Assembly: GCF_900182905.1 (NCBI RefSeq)
Contig: NZ_FXUF01000005.1
Location: 124,001 to 188,000, forward strand
Origin: Anoxynatronum buryatiense
GTDB taxonomy: Bacteria; Bacillota; Clostridia; Peptostreptococcales; Tindalliaceae
Reading direction: 5' to 3'
DNA: 64,000 nucleotides
Shown: in pieces, positions 25,976 to 35,731 of the stretch
Numbering within the stretch: the first letter of the stretch is position 1
Layout of the letters: every line of letters begins with the position of its first letter
The notes under the pieces: generated by a model
What the model was told of the DNA's origin: nothing
Database searches by the model: none
What the model saw: only the letters and a program-made list of their open reading frames with translations
Made by a program: the position numbers and the translations under genes

Positions 25976-27367
25976 TCATTCCTCCCATGGTATTTGCAGA
26001 CTTACCAGCGTACCGGCGGTGGTGCTCTTTACCTCAAGAGAACCGCCGGCTTCACGGGCACGCTGACGCATGAGGGCAAGTCCTTTACCCTCTCCAGTTC
26101 CAGCTGTTGGCTGAAAGCCCTGTCCATTATCGCGAATCTGTATCACCAGCGTTGCCAGGGTCGCTTCCAGTGTGATTTGCACCTGGCTTGCGTCTGCGTG
26201 CTTCACAATGTTGCACAGCGCTTCCTGAAGGATGTAGTAGAGATGTGTTGATTGTTCAGGGCTGAATTTTCCCAGCTGGAGCGGTGGAATGCGACTGGCC
26301 AGGTGGATGTTTAGCCGGGTCATCTGCCGATATTCTTCCACCAGCCTGCGAATCTGTACCATCAGCGCTTCCGGCTCCATGAGTTCTGAATGGTCTTGAT
26401 TCAACAGTTCTCTGACAATTTCCATGGATTCATTGATCCGATCCTGCACGTCAGTCAAAGGTTGTACCAGTGCAGGCGCTGACTGCTGTTTCAGTACATA
26501 AGACACTTTCAGCCCACTGGCATACAACTTTTGAATGATGCCGTCATGGAGGGTCATGCCGATGCGACGTCGTTCTTCGACTGCCGCCCGCTCCTGAACC
26601 ATCTGGTGAATTTTAAAAGCAGCCTCTTCACGGAAAGCTTTCAATAAATGTGTCAGTCCCCACAGAATGAGCACGCCCAGACCTGCTTTGATGAGCTGTA
26701 CCGGCATTCCTGTCACCTGCAGGAAAAGGGCATGGTTAATGAAGCTGGCAGGAAAAAAAGCCGCTTCCCGCACCACCAGCCCATCCAGCAACCCATAGAA
26801 CAGAAAGGCAACAGACAGCAGCCGGGTATACAGCGCCTGCTTGTGGCGGTGCTTCTTTTTCAGCAGTCGGGCATCCCGGTGAAAAGCAGCGAAGGTGATG
26901 ATACCCGCGGGCAAAGCCATGCCGTAGCGCATCACCAGCGTATTCAGCAGGCTTAAGTCGGCCGATCCAGAGATACCCCAGAATCGTAATTGCAGCACCC
27001 AGAGACCAGTGATCCACCCCGCAAAAAGAAGCCACGGAACCCAAAACCAGAAGCTGCCAATGCTTTTTTGATGCCACAGGACACGCATGCCAAAACGGAG
27101 AAAAAAGACAAAGGACAACACCTTCAAAAAACTGCGAATGACCACAGCGACTGGCACCAGATCCGAATAAAGACCTGTGAACAGCAGCATGGTCATCCAT
27201 TCCGTCATTCCATGAATCACACCAAAAGCCGCCAAATCAGGCAGCGCATTGGCCAGGGAAAGATTGCTGATTTGCTCATCTTTTTGATGCAGCCATGCTG
27301 CCAAACCCATGGCAATAAAAGCAAATCCATAGAGTAGGTAATATATGATCGTTTCCTGAGGTCTCAT
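25976..27367 (-). CDS. Membrane sensor histidine kinase (HisKA_3 type)
   Basis: A 463-residue kinase. Roughly seven transmembrane helices occupy residues 5-245. A HisKA_3 dimerisation segment follows, with phospho-accepting H274 in GMTLHDGIIQKLY, and then a HATPase domain with N-box EALCNIVKHADA and G-box DNGQGF, LALMRQRA. No separate sensor domain is seen, so the membrane part probably senses a membrane or redox cue. Start ATG 27367 is about ten bases after AAGGA; GTG 27376 is less well placed. Its stop overlaps the response regulator gene. Confidence 0.9.
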   Translation of the reverse strand: MRPQETIIYYLLYGFAFIAMGLAAWLHQKDEQISNLSLANALPDLAAFGVIHGMTEWMTMLLFTGLYSDLVPVAVVIRSFLKVLSFVFFLRFGMRVLWHQKSIGSFWFWVPWLLFAGWITGLWVLQLRFWGISGSADLSLLNTLVMRYGMALPAGIITFAAFHRDARLLKKKHRHKQALYTRLLSVAFLFYGLLDGLVVREAAFFPASFINHALFLQVTGMPVQLIKAGLGVLILWGLTHLLKAFREEAAFKIHQMVQERAAVEERRRIGMTLHDGIIQKLYASGLKVSYVLKQQSAPALVQPLTDVQDRINESMEIVRELLNQDHSELMEPEALMVQIRRLVEEYRQMTRLNIHLASRIPPLQLGKFSPEQSTHLYYILQEALCNIVKHADASQVQITLEATLATLVIQIRDNGQGFQPTAGTGEGKGLALMRQRAREAGGSLEVKSTTAGTLVSLQIPWEE

Positions 27368-27404
27368 CTGCCACACTTCCTTTTAAATCACACCATTCAT
27401 TGCT

Positions 27405-28052
27405 TTATTTCAGTAGCGGGTGTTCCAGCCCATTGATGATGGAGACCACCTCTGCCGGGCTGTGGGCAACAAACTCCGGGCCGGCGGTTTTCACCAGTTC
27501 TTCGTGGTCAAAGCCGTAGGAAACCCAGATGATGGGTATACCCGCTCTTTTGCAGGCTTCAATGTCCCGCAGTTCGTCTCCCACATAAATCAGTTGCTCC
27601 GGCACCAGCTTTTCCTGTCTCATATACCGGCGAATGATTTTATCTTTCCCAAAGATGCGGTTGGAACCGATGATTTTGTGAAAAAGACTGATGTTATGAT
27701 GTGCCATGTAGTTTTTGATGATTTCCGGATCATTGGAAGAAACCACCGTCAGGCGGCACCCGGCTTCGTGAAGCCGGTGAAGCATGTCGGGGATGCCTTC
27801 AAAAAACCGGAGTTCCTGCAGGCACTGTTTGTATTCCCGGTAAAACTCCAACGCCAGGGCAGGCAGTTTCACCATGGGCACCCCATAATGGCGGAACCGT
27901 TCCCGAATGGGCTTTCGCAGCAGATCATCCAGGTCTTCACTGTTCACCCGGGGATATCCCTTGCGGCGGCCAACGATATTCATGGCCTTCAGGCCGATTC
28001 CCAGCGAATCCACCAATGTGCCGTCAAAATCAAAGAGAAGGTGTTTTTCCAT
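27405..28052 (-). CDS. HAD-superfamily phosphatase (phosphoglycolate phosphatase-like)
   Basis: A 215-residue haloacid dehalogenase-like hydrolase. The nucleophile motif FDFDGTLVDS (D8, D10) begins the protein, VVSSNDPEI supplies motif II, and VGDELRDIEACKRAGI with IIWVSYG supplies motif IV. A helical cap lies in residues 15-85. The family removes phosphate from small metabolites such as phosphoglycolate or pyrophosphate; the substrate cannot be read from sequence. It is preceded by GGAAG and lies 24 bases after the exonuclease gene. Confidence 0.88.
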   Translation of the reverse strand: MEKHLLFDFDGTLVDSLGIGLKAMNIVGRRKGYPRVNSEDLDDLLRKPIRERFRHYGVPMVKLPALALEFYREYKQCLQELRFFEGIPDMLHRLHEAGCRLTVVSSNDPEIIKNYMAHHNISLFHKIIGSNRIFGKDKIIRRYMRQEKLVPEQLIYVGDELRDIEACKRAGIPIIWVSYGFDHEELVKTAGPEFVAHSPAEVVSIINGLEHPLLK

Positions 28053-28076
28053 CCCACATCTTCCTTCCTGCTGTGG

Positions 28077-28676
28077 CTATGTCTGACATGATGCCTGGCC
28101 GGTTGCCTGTGCTGTTTTCAGGGCACGGTACACATGGGCGGTATAGATGGCATCATGAAGGGCTTTGTGAAAGCTGTTTTCCAGTTCAATACGAAAGTGC
28201 TCCACCGCTTTTTTCAGCCCCACCTGATGACCTTTGGGCATCTCCAAATGTCGCATGCACAGTTTTTGAATATCTAAATGTTGTTGAAACCAGTCAGTTT
28301 CCAATCGGTGAAACCGGCAGTTTCTTACCAGTTCCTGATGATCATCAATGCCCCAGGACCCCATCACCACTTCACCGGTACCCATCCATTCCCGAAATGC
28401 CTCTATGGCTTCGGGAAAGGGTATTCCATATTGCAGTTCTTCGGCAGTGATTTTTGTCTTTTGCCGGATTTTCGGATGCATTTTATGGTAGAGGGTGGGC
28501 TTGATCATCATCTGAAAGGTGTCTTCAATAGCCAGTTCCTCATTCAGCTTGACCGCACCAATTTCAATGATTTCCTGCGGGCATTCCGGATGGGCATCAC
28601 CTTTCAGCAACCTGCGGGTCTGCCGGTCAATGCGAAACGCAGTATTAAATTCAAAATCATAGATTATCTGTGTCAT
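28077..28676 (-). CDS. DEDDh-type 3'-5' exonuclease-like protein
   Basis: A 199-residue protein of the RNase T/DnaQ exonuclease superfamily. The first motif is YDFEFN (D7, E9), IIEIGAVKL follows, and the third motif is HKALHDAIYTAHVYRAL near residues 168-184, giving the H-x4-D arrangement of the DEDDh group. The family trims 3' ends of DNA or RNA; KapD-like proteins are the closest small relatives I recognise. The gene start overlaps the end of the hybrid kinase gene by 20 bases. Confidence 0.8.
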   Translation of the reverse strand: MTQIIYDFEFNTAFRIDRQTRRLLKGDAHPECPQEIIEIGAVKLNEELAIEDTFQMMIKPTLYHKMHPKIRQKTKITAEELQYGIPFPEAIEAFREWMGTGEVVMGSWGIDDHQELVRNCRFHRLETDWFQQHLDIQKLCMRHLEMPKGHQVGLKKAVEHFRIELENSFHKALHDAIYTAHVYRALKTAQATGQASCQT

Positions 28677-31485
28677 TCCAACGCTCCTGATTACGTTTAT
28701 TTCTTTTCACCAACGGCTCAAGTCCCTCAGTGACTTCTATCATGGCTTCTTCCATTTCTCTGAAAGCAGCAGGCAGATGGGTATGCTGCTGGTCAGCCAG
28801 CAGTTTTTCCATTTCCTGGGCTGTTTCGTGAAGGCGATATGCACTGATATTGCCGGCCATTCCCTTGATACGATGAGTCAGGAAACGGACATTGGTGAAG
28901 TTTTCTTCAGTGATGGCCTGACGCAGGGCATTCAACTCCTGGCAACGATGTTCATAAACATGTTCCAGAATCTGGATAAACACTTCACGGTCTCCCAGGA
29001 ATCGTTCCAGCCCTTCTGCCACGTCAATGCCCGGTAGACTCTCCGGCAGAAGATCTGTCACTTGCATGGCATCAGCTACCGGAGTGGTTTCTTCTGCTGT
29101 TGCCCCGGTGATGTCGCCTTGCTTTTTAAGACCCCACCGAAGCAGTGTGTGGTACAATTGTTCCGGATCAATGGGTTTGGGCACATGATCATTCATACCC
29201 GCTGCCAGGCTTTCCTCACGGTTTCCACTCATGGCCTCTGCAGTCATGGCGATCACCGGCAGGTCTCTCCATTGATCATGCTGCCGTATTCGGCGCACTG
29301 CGGTCAACCCACTCATGCCTGGCATGCGAATATCCATCAGCACCAGATCATAAGAGTCTGTTTTAATCATTTCCAGTGCTTCATAACCGTTGGAAGCCAC
29401 CGACACTGCAATTCCCCAGTTTTCCAAGATTCCCCTGGCTACCATCTGGTTGACCTCCTGGTCTTCCACCACCAGCACCCGTAGTTCTTCCAGACTTTCA
29501 GGCATTTCTTCGGGAGTGGTCATACCGACAGCTTCATTCGACGTCTCCGAGGCAGTGTCCAATGGCAGTGTTACACTGAACTGGAAGGTGCTCCCCTGTC
29601 CCGGTTCACTTTTCACCAACAGTTCTCCACCCATGAGATCTGCCAGGTGTCGGCAGATGGAAAGCCCCAGCCCCGTGCCTCCAAAGCGTCTGGTCGTGGA
29701 TGTCTCCCCCTGGCGGAAGGGATCGAACAGATGCTTCATCTGGAGGGGTGTCATGCCAATCCCGGTGTCTTCAACGATGAATACCAGTTTTTCTTCACCA
29801 GACTTCAATGAGCCGCCGGTACGAACAGAGAGGCTGACGCTGCCGGTTTCTGTAAATTTGACGCCATTGCTCATTAAATTAATGAGCACTTGGCTGAGAC
29901 GCACCGCGTCACCCTTCACTGTCCGAGGTACATCCGGTGCCATATGAAATTGAATGGCAAGACTTTTTTCCCGGGCCAGCGTTTCCACCACAGCCTTCAC
30001 CTGTTCCACCAGGGCCTCCATGTCCACCGGTGCAGATTCCAGCTCCATTTTTCCTGCTTCAATTTTGGATAGGTCCAGCACATCATTGATGAGTTCCAGC
30101 AGGGCTTTGGCCGACTGGTCAATGCGATTGAGATAGGCAGCCTGTTGGGGTGTCAACTGGGTTTGAAGGGCCAGGTGTGTCATACCAATCACCGCATTCA
30201 TGGGGTTGCGAATCTCATGGCTCATATTGGCAAGGTAGCGGGATTTGGCTTCATTTGCCTTTTGAGCTTCGTCACGGGCTTTCTTCAGCTCTTCTTCCAC
30301 TGATTTGCGCTGGGTAATATCCATGAAAGTTCCAATCACCCGCGTTACCCGTCCTTTTTCAATCACCGGCTCTGCTGAAGTGCGGATCCAGATCTTGTCT
30401 CCTTTTCGGGTGGTGTAGGGAAGTTCCATATCGTAAGGTTTACCATCTTCCAGGCAGGCCTTAAAAGCAGCAGAAATGCGGGGAATATCATCCCGGTTGT
30501 AACCGGTGAGGCTCTGATCGATGTGTTCCGGCAAACCGACCGCCACTTCTCCAGGTTCCATGCCGTGCAGGCGGTAGGTTTGATCTGTCCAGTACATGGT
30601 CTGTTTTTCCACATCCCATTCCCAGGCACCGGTGCGGGTGATGGCTTGAGAAGCCCGCAGCAGGGCTTCACTCTTTCGAAGTGCTTCTTCTGTTTTGCGC
30701 TGTTCGGTGATATCCTCTTTGACAGCTATGAAATGGGTGATTTCTCCCGCTGTGTTAAAAATAGGAGAGATGTTGGCTTCTTCCCAGTAAAGCCCTCCCT
30801 CTTTTTTTCGATTGCAGAACCGTCCCCGCCAGTCTTGCCCGGCGGTAATGGTCTCCCATAACTTCCTGTATTCCTCAGATGATTTATCATCTGATTTCAG
30901 GATACGGGGATTTTTCCCCATTACTTCTTTCAGGGTATATCCGGTGGTACGGGAAAAGGCGGCATTGACGTACTCAATGCACCCTTCTTTATCGGTGATC
31001 ACCACCATTGAGGCAGTTTGATCCATGGCAGCCGTCAGTTTGCGGGCAATTTCTTCGCTCTCTGCCAGCAGCCGCTCCATTTCTTTTCGGTCGGAGATAT
31101 CCAGGCTGTATTCCACCACCTGGTCGATCTCTCCTGCTTCATTGTAGAGAGGGTGCGCATGTACTTCCACATCCACGGGGTTTCCCTGGTAGTCATAATG
31201 AACATGTTCCATGACGACCGCTTTTTTGCTGTTCATCACCGCCAGCAGAGCGCAGGGATGCTCTTTGGGGTCACAGGGGATATCGGTACCATGGGTCAGC
31301 TGGTGGCAAGTGATTTTCTCAGGAAGGTGCTCCCGTCCCGCCAATGCCGCCTCATTGGCCATGATCACCTGATAGTTGTTGGCATCGATCACATAGAAGG
31401 GATAATCCAGTCCATTGACGATCTTCTGAAAAAGCTTCAGTTGCTCCTTTTGCTCCATCCGTTCCGTCATGTTGGTTGTCTTCAT
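28657..31485 (-). CDS. PAS-domain hybrid sensor kinase with receiver and HPt domains
   Basis: A 942-residue cytoplasmic hybrid kinase. Three PAS domains occupy about residues 15-135, 150-265 and 275-395. A HisKA domain with H423 (MSHEIRNPMN), a HATPase domain (VEDTGIGM, GGTGLGLSI), a receiver with D718 in LVLMDIRMPGMSG, and a C-terminal HPt with H871 (LTHRIKGMAG) complete a full phosphorelay in one chain. No transmembrane segment is visible. Start ATG 31485 has GGAGGAGG eight bases upstream; the longer frame from 31635 is unsupported. The output regulator is not in the neighbourhood. Confidence 0.92.
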   Translation of the reverse strand: MKTTNMTERMEQKEQLKLFQKIVNGLDYPFYVIDANNYQVIMANEAALAGREHLPEKITCHQLTHGTDIPCDPKEHPCALLAVMNSKKAVVMEHVHYDYQGNPVDVEVHAHPLYNEAGEIDQVVEYSLDISDRKEMERLLAESEEIARKLTAAMDQTASMVVITDKEGCIEYVNAAFSRTTGYTLKEVMGKNPRILKSDDKSSEEYRKLWETITAGQDWRGRFCNRKKEGGLYWEEANISPIFNTAGEITHFIAVKEDITEQRKTEEALRKSEALLRASQAITRTGAWEWDVEKQTMYWTDQTYRLHGMEPGEVAVGLPEHIDQSLTGYNRDDIPRISAAFKACLEDGKPYDMELPYTTRKGDKIWIRTSAEPVIEKGRVTRVIGTFMDITQRKSVEEELKKARDEAQKANEAKSRYLANMSHEIRNPMNAVIGMTHLALQTQLTPQQAAYLNRIDQSAKALLELINDVLDLSKIEAGKMELESAPVDMEALVEQVKAVVETLAREKSLAIQFHMAPDVPRTVKGDAVRLSQVLINLMSNGVKFTETGSVSLSVRTGGSLKSGEEKLVFIVEDTGIGMTPLQMKHLFDPFRQGETSTTRRFGGTGLGLSICRHLADLMGGELLVKSEPGQGSTFQFSVTLPLDTASETSNEAVGMTTPEEMPESLEELRVLVVEDQEVNQMVARGILENWGIAVSVASNGYEALEMIKTDSYDLVLMDIRMPGMSGLTAVRRIRQHDQWRDLPVIAMTAEAMSGNREESLAAGMNDHVPKPIDPEQLYHTLLRWGLKKQGDITGATAEETTPVADAMQVTDLLPESLPGIDVAEGLERFLGDREVFIQILEHVYEHRCQELNALRQAITEENFTNVRFLTHRIKGMAGNISAYRLHETAQEMEKLLADQQHTHLPAAFREMEEAMIEVTEGLEPLVKRNKRNQERWNDTDNL

Positions 31486-31604
31486 GCCTTGTGCCTCCTC
31501 CGGCTGCCATCCCATTGTTCTGCTTTTCGCCGGCAGCTCCGACCTGCGAGATTGAAGATTTCTTTCAATTATACCATTTTCAGCCAAGTATTCCATTAAA
31601 ACCG

Positions 31605-31649
31605 AAAAAACACACGGGAGGCTTTTAACGGCCATTTCCCGTGTGTTCG
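31605..31649 (-). terminator. Terminator of the second DEAD-box helicase gene
   Basis: AACACACGGGA (31611-31621) pairs with TCCCGTGTGTT (31639-31649); on the minus strand it is followed by TTTTTTCGG. Confidence 0.85.
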
Positions 31650-31682
31650 ATTCATGAGTCAGCAGGTGAGAGCTGTGAATGA

Positions 31683-33245
31683 TTACTCCCAGCGGGAACC
31701 ACGGCTGCCGTCTTCCGGCTTCCGGCTGCGGGAATAATTTCCGTCACGCTGGCTGCGCTCGCTGCTCTTACCCTTGTAGCCACCAGTGCCAGTGCTTTTG
31801 CCTTTATAGCCGCCGGTGCTTTTACCCTTGTAGCCACCGCCGCCACTGCTGCCGCTGCTCTTGCCTTTGTAGCCGCCGCCGCTCTTACTGCCGCCCTTCC
31901 AGCTGCTTTGCTGGGTTTTTTTGGAGCGCAGGGGTGCATGCTCAGTGATGCTCACCGGGATTGTCACCGGTTCTTTGGTGATCATCTTCAGGGCTGCAGC
32001 CACCAACGCAGTGGAATCGTGCTCTTCCAATAATTGGCGGGAAGTTTCCTGATACTCCAGGTAGTCTTGCCGCTCAATGCTCTCCAGCAGCTTCTCCACA
32101 GCCGTCTGTTGCTGCCCCATCAGGGCATCGGTCAACGTGGGAGCCTGTCTTCGCTGAATCTTTTTACGAATGCTGGTTTCAATCAAACGCAGATGATCCA
32201 TTTCACGGGAGGTGACAAAAGTGATGGCTTCTCCGGTTTTACCGGCGCGGCCGGTTCGACCCACCCGATGCACATAGCTTTCAGGGTCTTGGGGTATATC
32301 AAAGTTGTATACATGGGTCACCCCAGAAATATCCAGTCCCCTGGCTGCCACATCGGTGGCCACCAGAATATCCACACGGTTTTGCTTAAAGCGGCGCATC
32401 ACCTGATCACGCCGGGACTGGGTCAGGTCGCCATGCAGTGCCTCAGCCGAATATCCCCGCTTTTGGAGGGCTTCAAAGACCTCATCCACCCGTTTTTTGG
32501 TGCGGCCAAACACAATAGCCAGTTCAGGCGAATGGATGTCCAGCATATTGCACAGAATGTCAAACTTCTTGCGCTCCAGCACTTCAATATAGCATTGATC
32601 GGTGAGATCCACCGTCATTTCCTTGGCTTCAATTTTCACCATTTCCGGTTCTTTCATGAACCGTTCGCCCAGTTTGCGGATGGGGGCCGGCATGGTGGCA
32701 GAGAACAGCAGCGTCTGACGCTCCTGGGGCACTTCTTTAAGAATCGCCTCAATGTCTTCGATAAAGCCCATGTTCAGCATTTCATCCGCTTCGTCAAGCA
32801 CCACCATTTTAATGCCGTCAAGACGCAGGGTGCGGCGCCGGATATGATCCAGCAGACGTCCCGGCGTTCCTGAAACAATTTGGGGATTGGCCCGCAGGGC
32901 TTTGATTTGCCGGCCGATTTCCTGACCGCCATAAATGGGCAGGGCACGAATTCCCTTCACCTGACCAACGCGGTTCAGTTCTTCTGCCACCTGTACTGCC
33001 AGTTCACGGGTCGGTGCTACCACCAGCCCCTGCACATAGTTTTCATCCCGTGACAGCTTTTCAATCATGGGAATTCCAAAGGCCGCGGTTTTACCGGTAC
33101 CTGTCTGGGCCTGTCCAATCACGTCTTTGCCTGTCATCAAGAGGGGAATGGTGGACTCCTGAATGGGAGTAGCCTCTTCAAATCCCATTTGTTTCAACGC
33201 TTGCAATATCTGGGCACTGACACCCAGTTCTTCAAATAATCTCAT
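31683..33245 (-). CDS. DEAD-box RNA helicase (CshA/CsdA-like) with GYKGKS repeats
   Basis: A 520-residue helicase. Core motifs are [45 protein letters not shown] and [10 protein letters not shown] within residues 1-370. A C-terminal extension of about 60 residues before the tail resembles that of CshA/CsdA proteins. The last 70 residues are a flexible GGYKGKS repeat region ending in a basic serine-rich stretch. The gene follows a cold-shock protein gene on the same strand, consistent with a role in low-temperature RNA unwinding or mRNA decay. AAGGAGATG precedes the start by about 12 bases. Confidence 0.93.
   Translation of the reverse strand: MRLFEELGVSAQILQALKQMGFEEATPIQESTIPLLMTGKDVIGQAQTGTGKTAAFGIPMIEKLSRDENYVQGLVVAPTRELAVQVAEELNRVGQVKGIRALPIYGGQEIGRQIKALRANPQIVSGTPGRLLDHIRRRTLRLDGIKMVVLDEADEMLNMGFIEDIEAILKEVPQERQTLLFSATMPAPIRKLGERFMKEPEMVKIEAKEMTVDLTDQCYIEVLERKKFDILCNMLDIHSPELAIVFGRTKKRVDEVFEALQKRGYSAEALHGDLTQSRRDQVMRRFKQNRVDILVATDVAARGLDISGVTHVYNFDIPQDPESYVHRVGRTGRAGKTGEAITFVTSREMDHLRLIETSIRKKIQRRQAPTLTDALMGQQQTAVEKLLESIERQDYLEYQETSRQLLEEHDSTALVAAALKMITKEPVTIPVSITEHAPLRSKKTQQSSWKGGSKSGGGYKGKSSGSSGGGGYKGKSTGGYKGKSTGTGGYKGKSSERSQRDGNYSRSRKPEDGSRGSRWE
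31767..31886 (-). repeat. GGYKGKS-coding tandem repeat in helicase tail
   Basis: The 3' part of the helicase gene has at least five near-identical units encoding GYKGKS with short glycine/serine spacers. It is an in-frame low-complexity repeat that is probably variable in copy number. Confidence 0.75.
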
Positions 33246-33550
33246 TAAATCAATTCATCTCCTTCGTCATTTTCCGTTTGCGCATACGATCCATTTTCAT
33301 TGTGTGCCTACACTTCCATCACACACACTCCCACCCTGACTGGCTGGGAGGTCCCGGCAGCTTCTTTTCTGGTCATCAAGTGAGCCAGCGCTGCCATTAA
33401 GGGGGCCTGGCCAAAAATACAGCGGCAGCTTTTCATTCTTACCAGCGCTGCATTTTAAGCCGGTCCCCTTTGGAAGTGTCCTTGCGGCACTTCTCACTTC
33501 GCCGGCAAAGCCGGCGATTGATGAGTTCAGTAGTTGGTGAGTTGAGCTAA
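33246..33550 (-). other. Structured leader region between cold-shock gene and helicase
   Basis: About 305 bases without a credible gene but with several hairpins: CGCCGGC/GCCGGCG at 33500-33516, GAAGTG/CACTTC at 33473-33493, and a stem of AAAATGCAGCG with CGCTGTATTTT (about 33415-33460 on the plus strand). A second CCAGCGCTGC block near 33383-33394 can compete for pairing. It most likely forms a folded 5' leader of the helicase mRNA. I could not match it to a known RNA family. Confidence 0.45.
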
Positions 33551-33588
33551 AAAAAAGGCAATTCCGAAAACCGGATTGCCTTTTTTCT
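33551..33588 (-). terminator. Terminator of the cold-shock gene
   Basis: GGCAATTCCG and CGGATTGCC pair with one bulge, flanked by A- and T-runs of six or more, directly after the cold-shock stop codon. Read-through would be needed for co-transcription with the helicase. Confidence 0.9.
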
Positions 33589-33602
33589 CATGGTCTTTTA
33601 TC

Positions 33603-33800
33603 TTACAGCTTTGTTACGTTAGCTGCTTGAGGTCCTCTGTTACCATCAACCACTTCGAATTCTACTTCTTGACCTTCGTCAAGAGTTTTGAACCCGTCGG
33701 TTTGGATAGCGGAGAAATGTACGAATACATCGTCACCGTCTTCTCTTTCGATAAAACCAAAACCTTTTTCTGCATTAAACCATTTTACTTTGCCAGTCAT
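33603..33800 (-). CDS. Cold-shock domain protein (CspA family)
   Basis: A 65-residue single-OB-fold nucleic acid chaperone. Both RNA-binding motifs are intact: KGFGFIE (RNP1) and VFVHFSAI (RNP2), with W8 in GKVKWFN. It melts RNA secondary structure and acts as an antiterminator at low temperature. AAAGGAGG precedes the start. The message has a long 5' leader of about 110 bases from the promoter at 33920-33948, as is usual for cold-inducible csp genes. Codon use is that of a highly expressed gene. Confidence 0.97.
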   Translation of the reverse strand: MTGKVKWFNAEKGFGFIEREDGDDVFVHFSAIQTDGFKTLDEGQEVEFEVVDGNRGPQAANVTKL

Positions 33801-33919
33801 ATGTTGGCCTCCTTTGTCTTTCCGTTAAAAGCAAAATCACGTCCAAACCGATTTGATGATACCCTGCAAAGAGAGGCCTTCAAATGATTGTGTTCTTTTA
33901 CTTTTTAACTTCGTGTACA

Positions 33920-33948
33920 ATCATAACATAATTTTTTAGGGAAAGCAA
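33920..33948 (-). promoter_or_regulatory. Sigma-A promoter of the cold-shock gene
   Basis: On the minus strand TTGCTT (33943-33948), a 17-base spacer and TATGAT (33920-33925) are found. Transcription from here would give an untranslated leader of roughly 110 bases. Confidence 0.65.
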
Positions 33949-34183
33949 GCATCAATTTCACATTCATTTTTGATGCCCTGCGTCACCATCCACCCGCCTC
34001 CCTGAAATGACCGGCTTTTCACCACTCAACATCTTCCGGCAATCCTCCCCGACGAGGCAGCGCGTCCTGTCTTCTGCAGAAAATAAGGGAGATACCTGGG
34101 CAGTCTCAACCAGTAAGACGGTCATCCACGAACAAGGCAAGTTCGCACTTTGCAAACATTCACTTTTAACTATTCACGCAATG

Positions 34184-34192
34184 TGATATACT
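34184..34192 (+). promoter_or_regulatory. Extended -10 promoter element for the DNA repair pair
   Basis: TGATATACT (TG at 34184-34185, -10 at 34187-34192) lies about 75 bases before the radical-SAM start codon. No good -35 is present. The stretch 33949-34183 shows no gene. Confidence 0.4.
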
Positions 34193-34267
34193 ATTCTTAA
34201 CCATTTGCCTACTTTATACGTCGGCATATATCATCACTCACTGTACCCATCTCTTGGGGGGGTTCTC

Positions 34268-35731
34268 ATGCAGCTATCCGAAAAGCTCAACATTCTGGCC
34301 GAGAGTGCCAAATATGATGTTTCCTGTTCTTCCAGCGGCAGCCGGCGAAAAAACACGCCCGGCGGCATCGGCAACGCAGCCGCTGCGGGCATCTGCCACA
34401 GCTGGTCTGATGATGGCCGCTGCATTTCCCTGCTGAAGATTCTCATGACCAATGACTGTCTGTACGACTGTGCCTATTGTGTCAACCGCCGTTCCAACGA
34501 CATTCCCCGGGCCAGCTTTACTCCCCGGGAGCTGGCCGACCTGACCATTGCCTTTTACCTGCGCAACTACATAGAAGGACTCTTTCTCAGTGCAGCCATT
34601 CGCCATTCTCCGGACAAAACAATGGAAGACATGGTGGAAATGCTGCGGCTGCTGCGGGAGGAACACCGCTTCAACGGCTATATTCATGTGAAGGCCATTC
34701 CCGGAGCCGACCCCCTGCTCATTGCCCAGGCCGGACGCCTGGCAGACCGGATGAGCGTCAACATTGAACTGCCGTCAGAGCGAAGCCTGCACCTGCTGGC
34801 TCCCCAGAAAAAGCGGGAGAATATTCTGCTGCCCATGGGGCAAATCTGCCAGGGCATTTTACAACGCCGGGAGGAAAAACGGCGTTACCGGCAAGCTTCC
34901 GATTTTGTGCCCGCAGGTCAGAGCACCCAGCTGATGATCGGCGCTTCTCCTGAAACTGACCGGCAAATCCTCCGCCTCTCCCAGGGGCTTTACCGGAAAT
35001 TTCAAATGAAGCGGGTGTATTACTCTGCCTACATGGCAGTGAACACCTCTTCGCTGCTGCCGGTACCCGGCGGACCACCTCCCATGCTGCGGGAGCACCG
35101 CCTGTACCAGGCAGACTGGCTGCTGAGGTTCTACCATTTTGATGCTGAAGAACTTCTTCAGGATGAAGCCCCTCAGCTGGACCTGCTGCTGGACCCCAAG
35201 TGCATGTGGGCCCTGCGGAACCCTGAAATCTTCCCCATTGAAATCAACCGGGCCGACTACCAGGCCCTGCTGCGCATTCCCGGCATCGGCCCCACCAGCG
35301 CCCGACGCATCATTTCCTCCCGCCGTTACGGCCCCCTCACCTTTGACAGCCTGAAACGCACCGGCGCCGTGCTGAAGCGGGCCCGGTACTTCATCACCTG
35401 CCAGGGGAAGTATGCCGGCGGTCGTGATTTTGACCCCCGGCGGATCCACGGCCTCCTCACCGCAGAAGAAACCTTTGCCCAGCAGGGGTATCAGGGTATT
35501 CAGCTTTCGCTGGAAGACCTGCTTCACCAGGAAACACCAGCCACCACCGAAAAAAAATCGCCATCAGTGATACTCAGCCGGTTCAATGACCTTCCCAGTG
35601 TCACCAGTGCCATTCTGTCACCCCTGCCGGTCACCGACTCCCCACCACCTGCCAGTGGGCCGGCCTTGAAAAGTCCGCTGATGTTACCCGTAAAAGGAGG
35701 GCTCCTTTCCCATGAAGGTTTTTCTCTATGA
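34268..35731 (+). CDS. Putative DNA modification/repair radical SAM protein
   Basis: A 487-residue radical SAM enzyme of the group that is consistently linked to a UDG-like partner (TIGR03916 type). The cluster motif is C64-x3-C68-x2-C71 in CLYDCAYC, preceded by a conserved GICHSW stretch. A helix-hairpin-helix segment (LLRIPGIGPTSARRI, about residues 355-370) suggests DNA binding. It is distantly related to spore photoproduct lyase-like enzymes, and its reaction is not established. ATG 34268 follows a run of seven G. The gene overlaps the next one by 20 bases, and the pair almost certainly acts together. Confidence 0.88.
   Translation: MQLSEKLNILAESAKYDVSCSSSGSRRKNTPGGIGNAAAAGICHSWSDDGRCISLLKILMTNDCLYDCAYCVNRRSNDIPRASFTPRELADLTIAFYLRNYIEGLFLSAAIRHSPDKTMEDMVEMLRLLREEHRFNGYIHVKAIPGADPLLIAQAGRLADRMSVNIELPSERSLHLLAPQKKRENILLPMGQICQGILQRREEKRRYRQASDFVPAGQSTQLMIGASPETDRQILRLSQGLYRKFQMKRVYYSAYMAVNTSSLLPVPGGPPPMLREHRLYQADWLLRFYHFDAEELLQDEAPQLDLLLDPKCMWALRNPEIFPIEINRADYQALLRIPGIGPTSARRIISSRRYGPLTFDSLKRTGAVLKRARYFITCQGKYAGGRDFDPRRIHGLLTAEETFAQQGYQGIQLSLEDLLHQETPATTEKKSPSVILSRFNDLPSVTSAILSPLPVTDSPPPASGPALKSPLMLPVKGGLLSHEGFSL

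Noticed and set aside
33297-33497. 66-codon minus-strand frame in the leader before the second helicase
   Set aside because: The region is dominated by hairpins, and the translated product has no family features.
34129-34145. CGAAC-N7-GTTCG palindrome upstream of the DNA repair pair, resembling a LexA box
   Set aside because: The Bacillota LexA site has a four-base spacer (CGAAC-N4-GTTCG); here it is seven, so SOS control is not supported.
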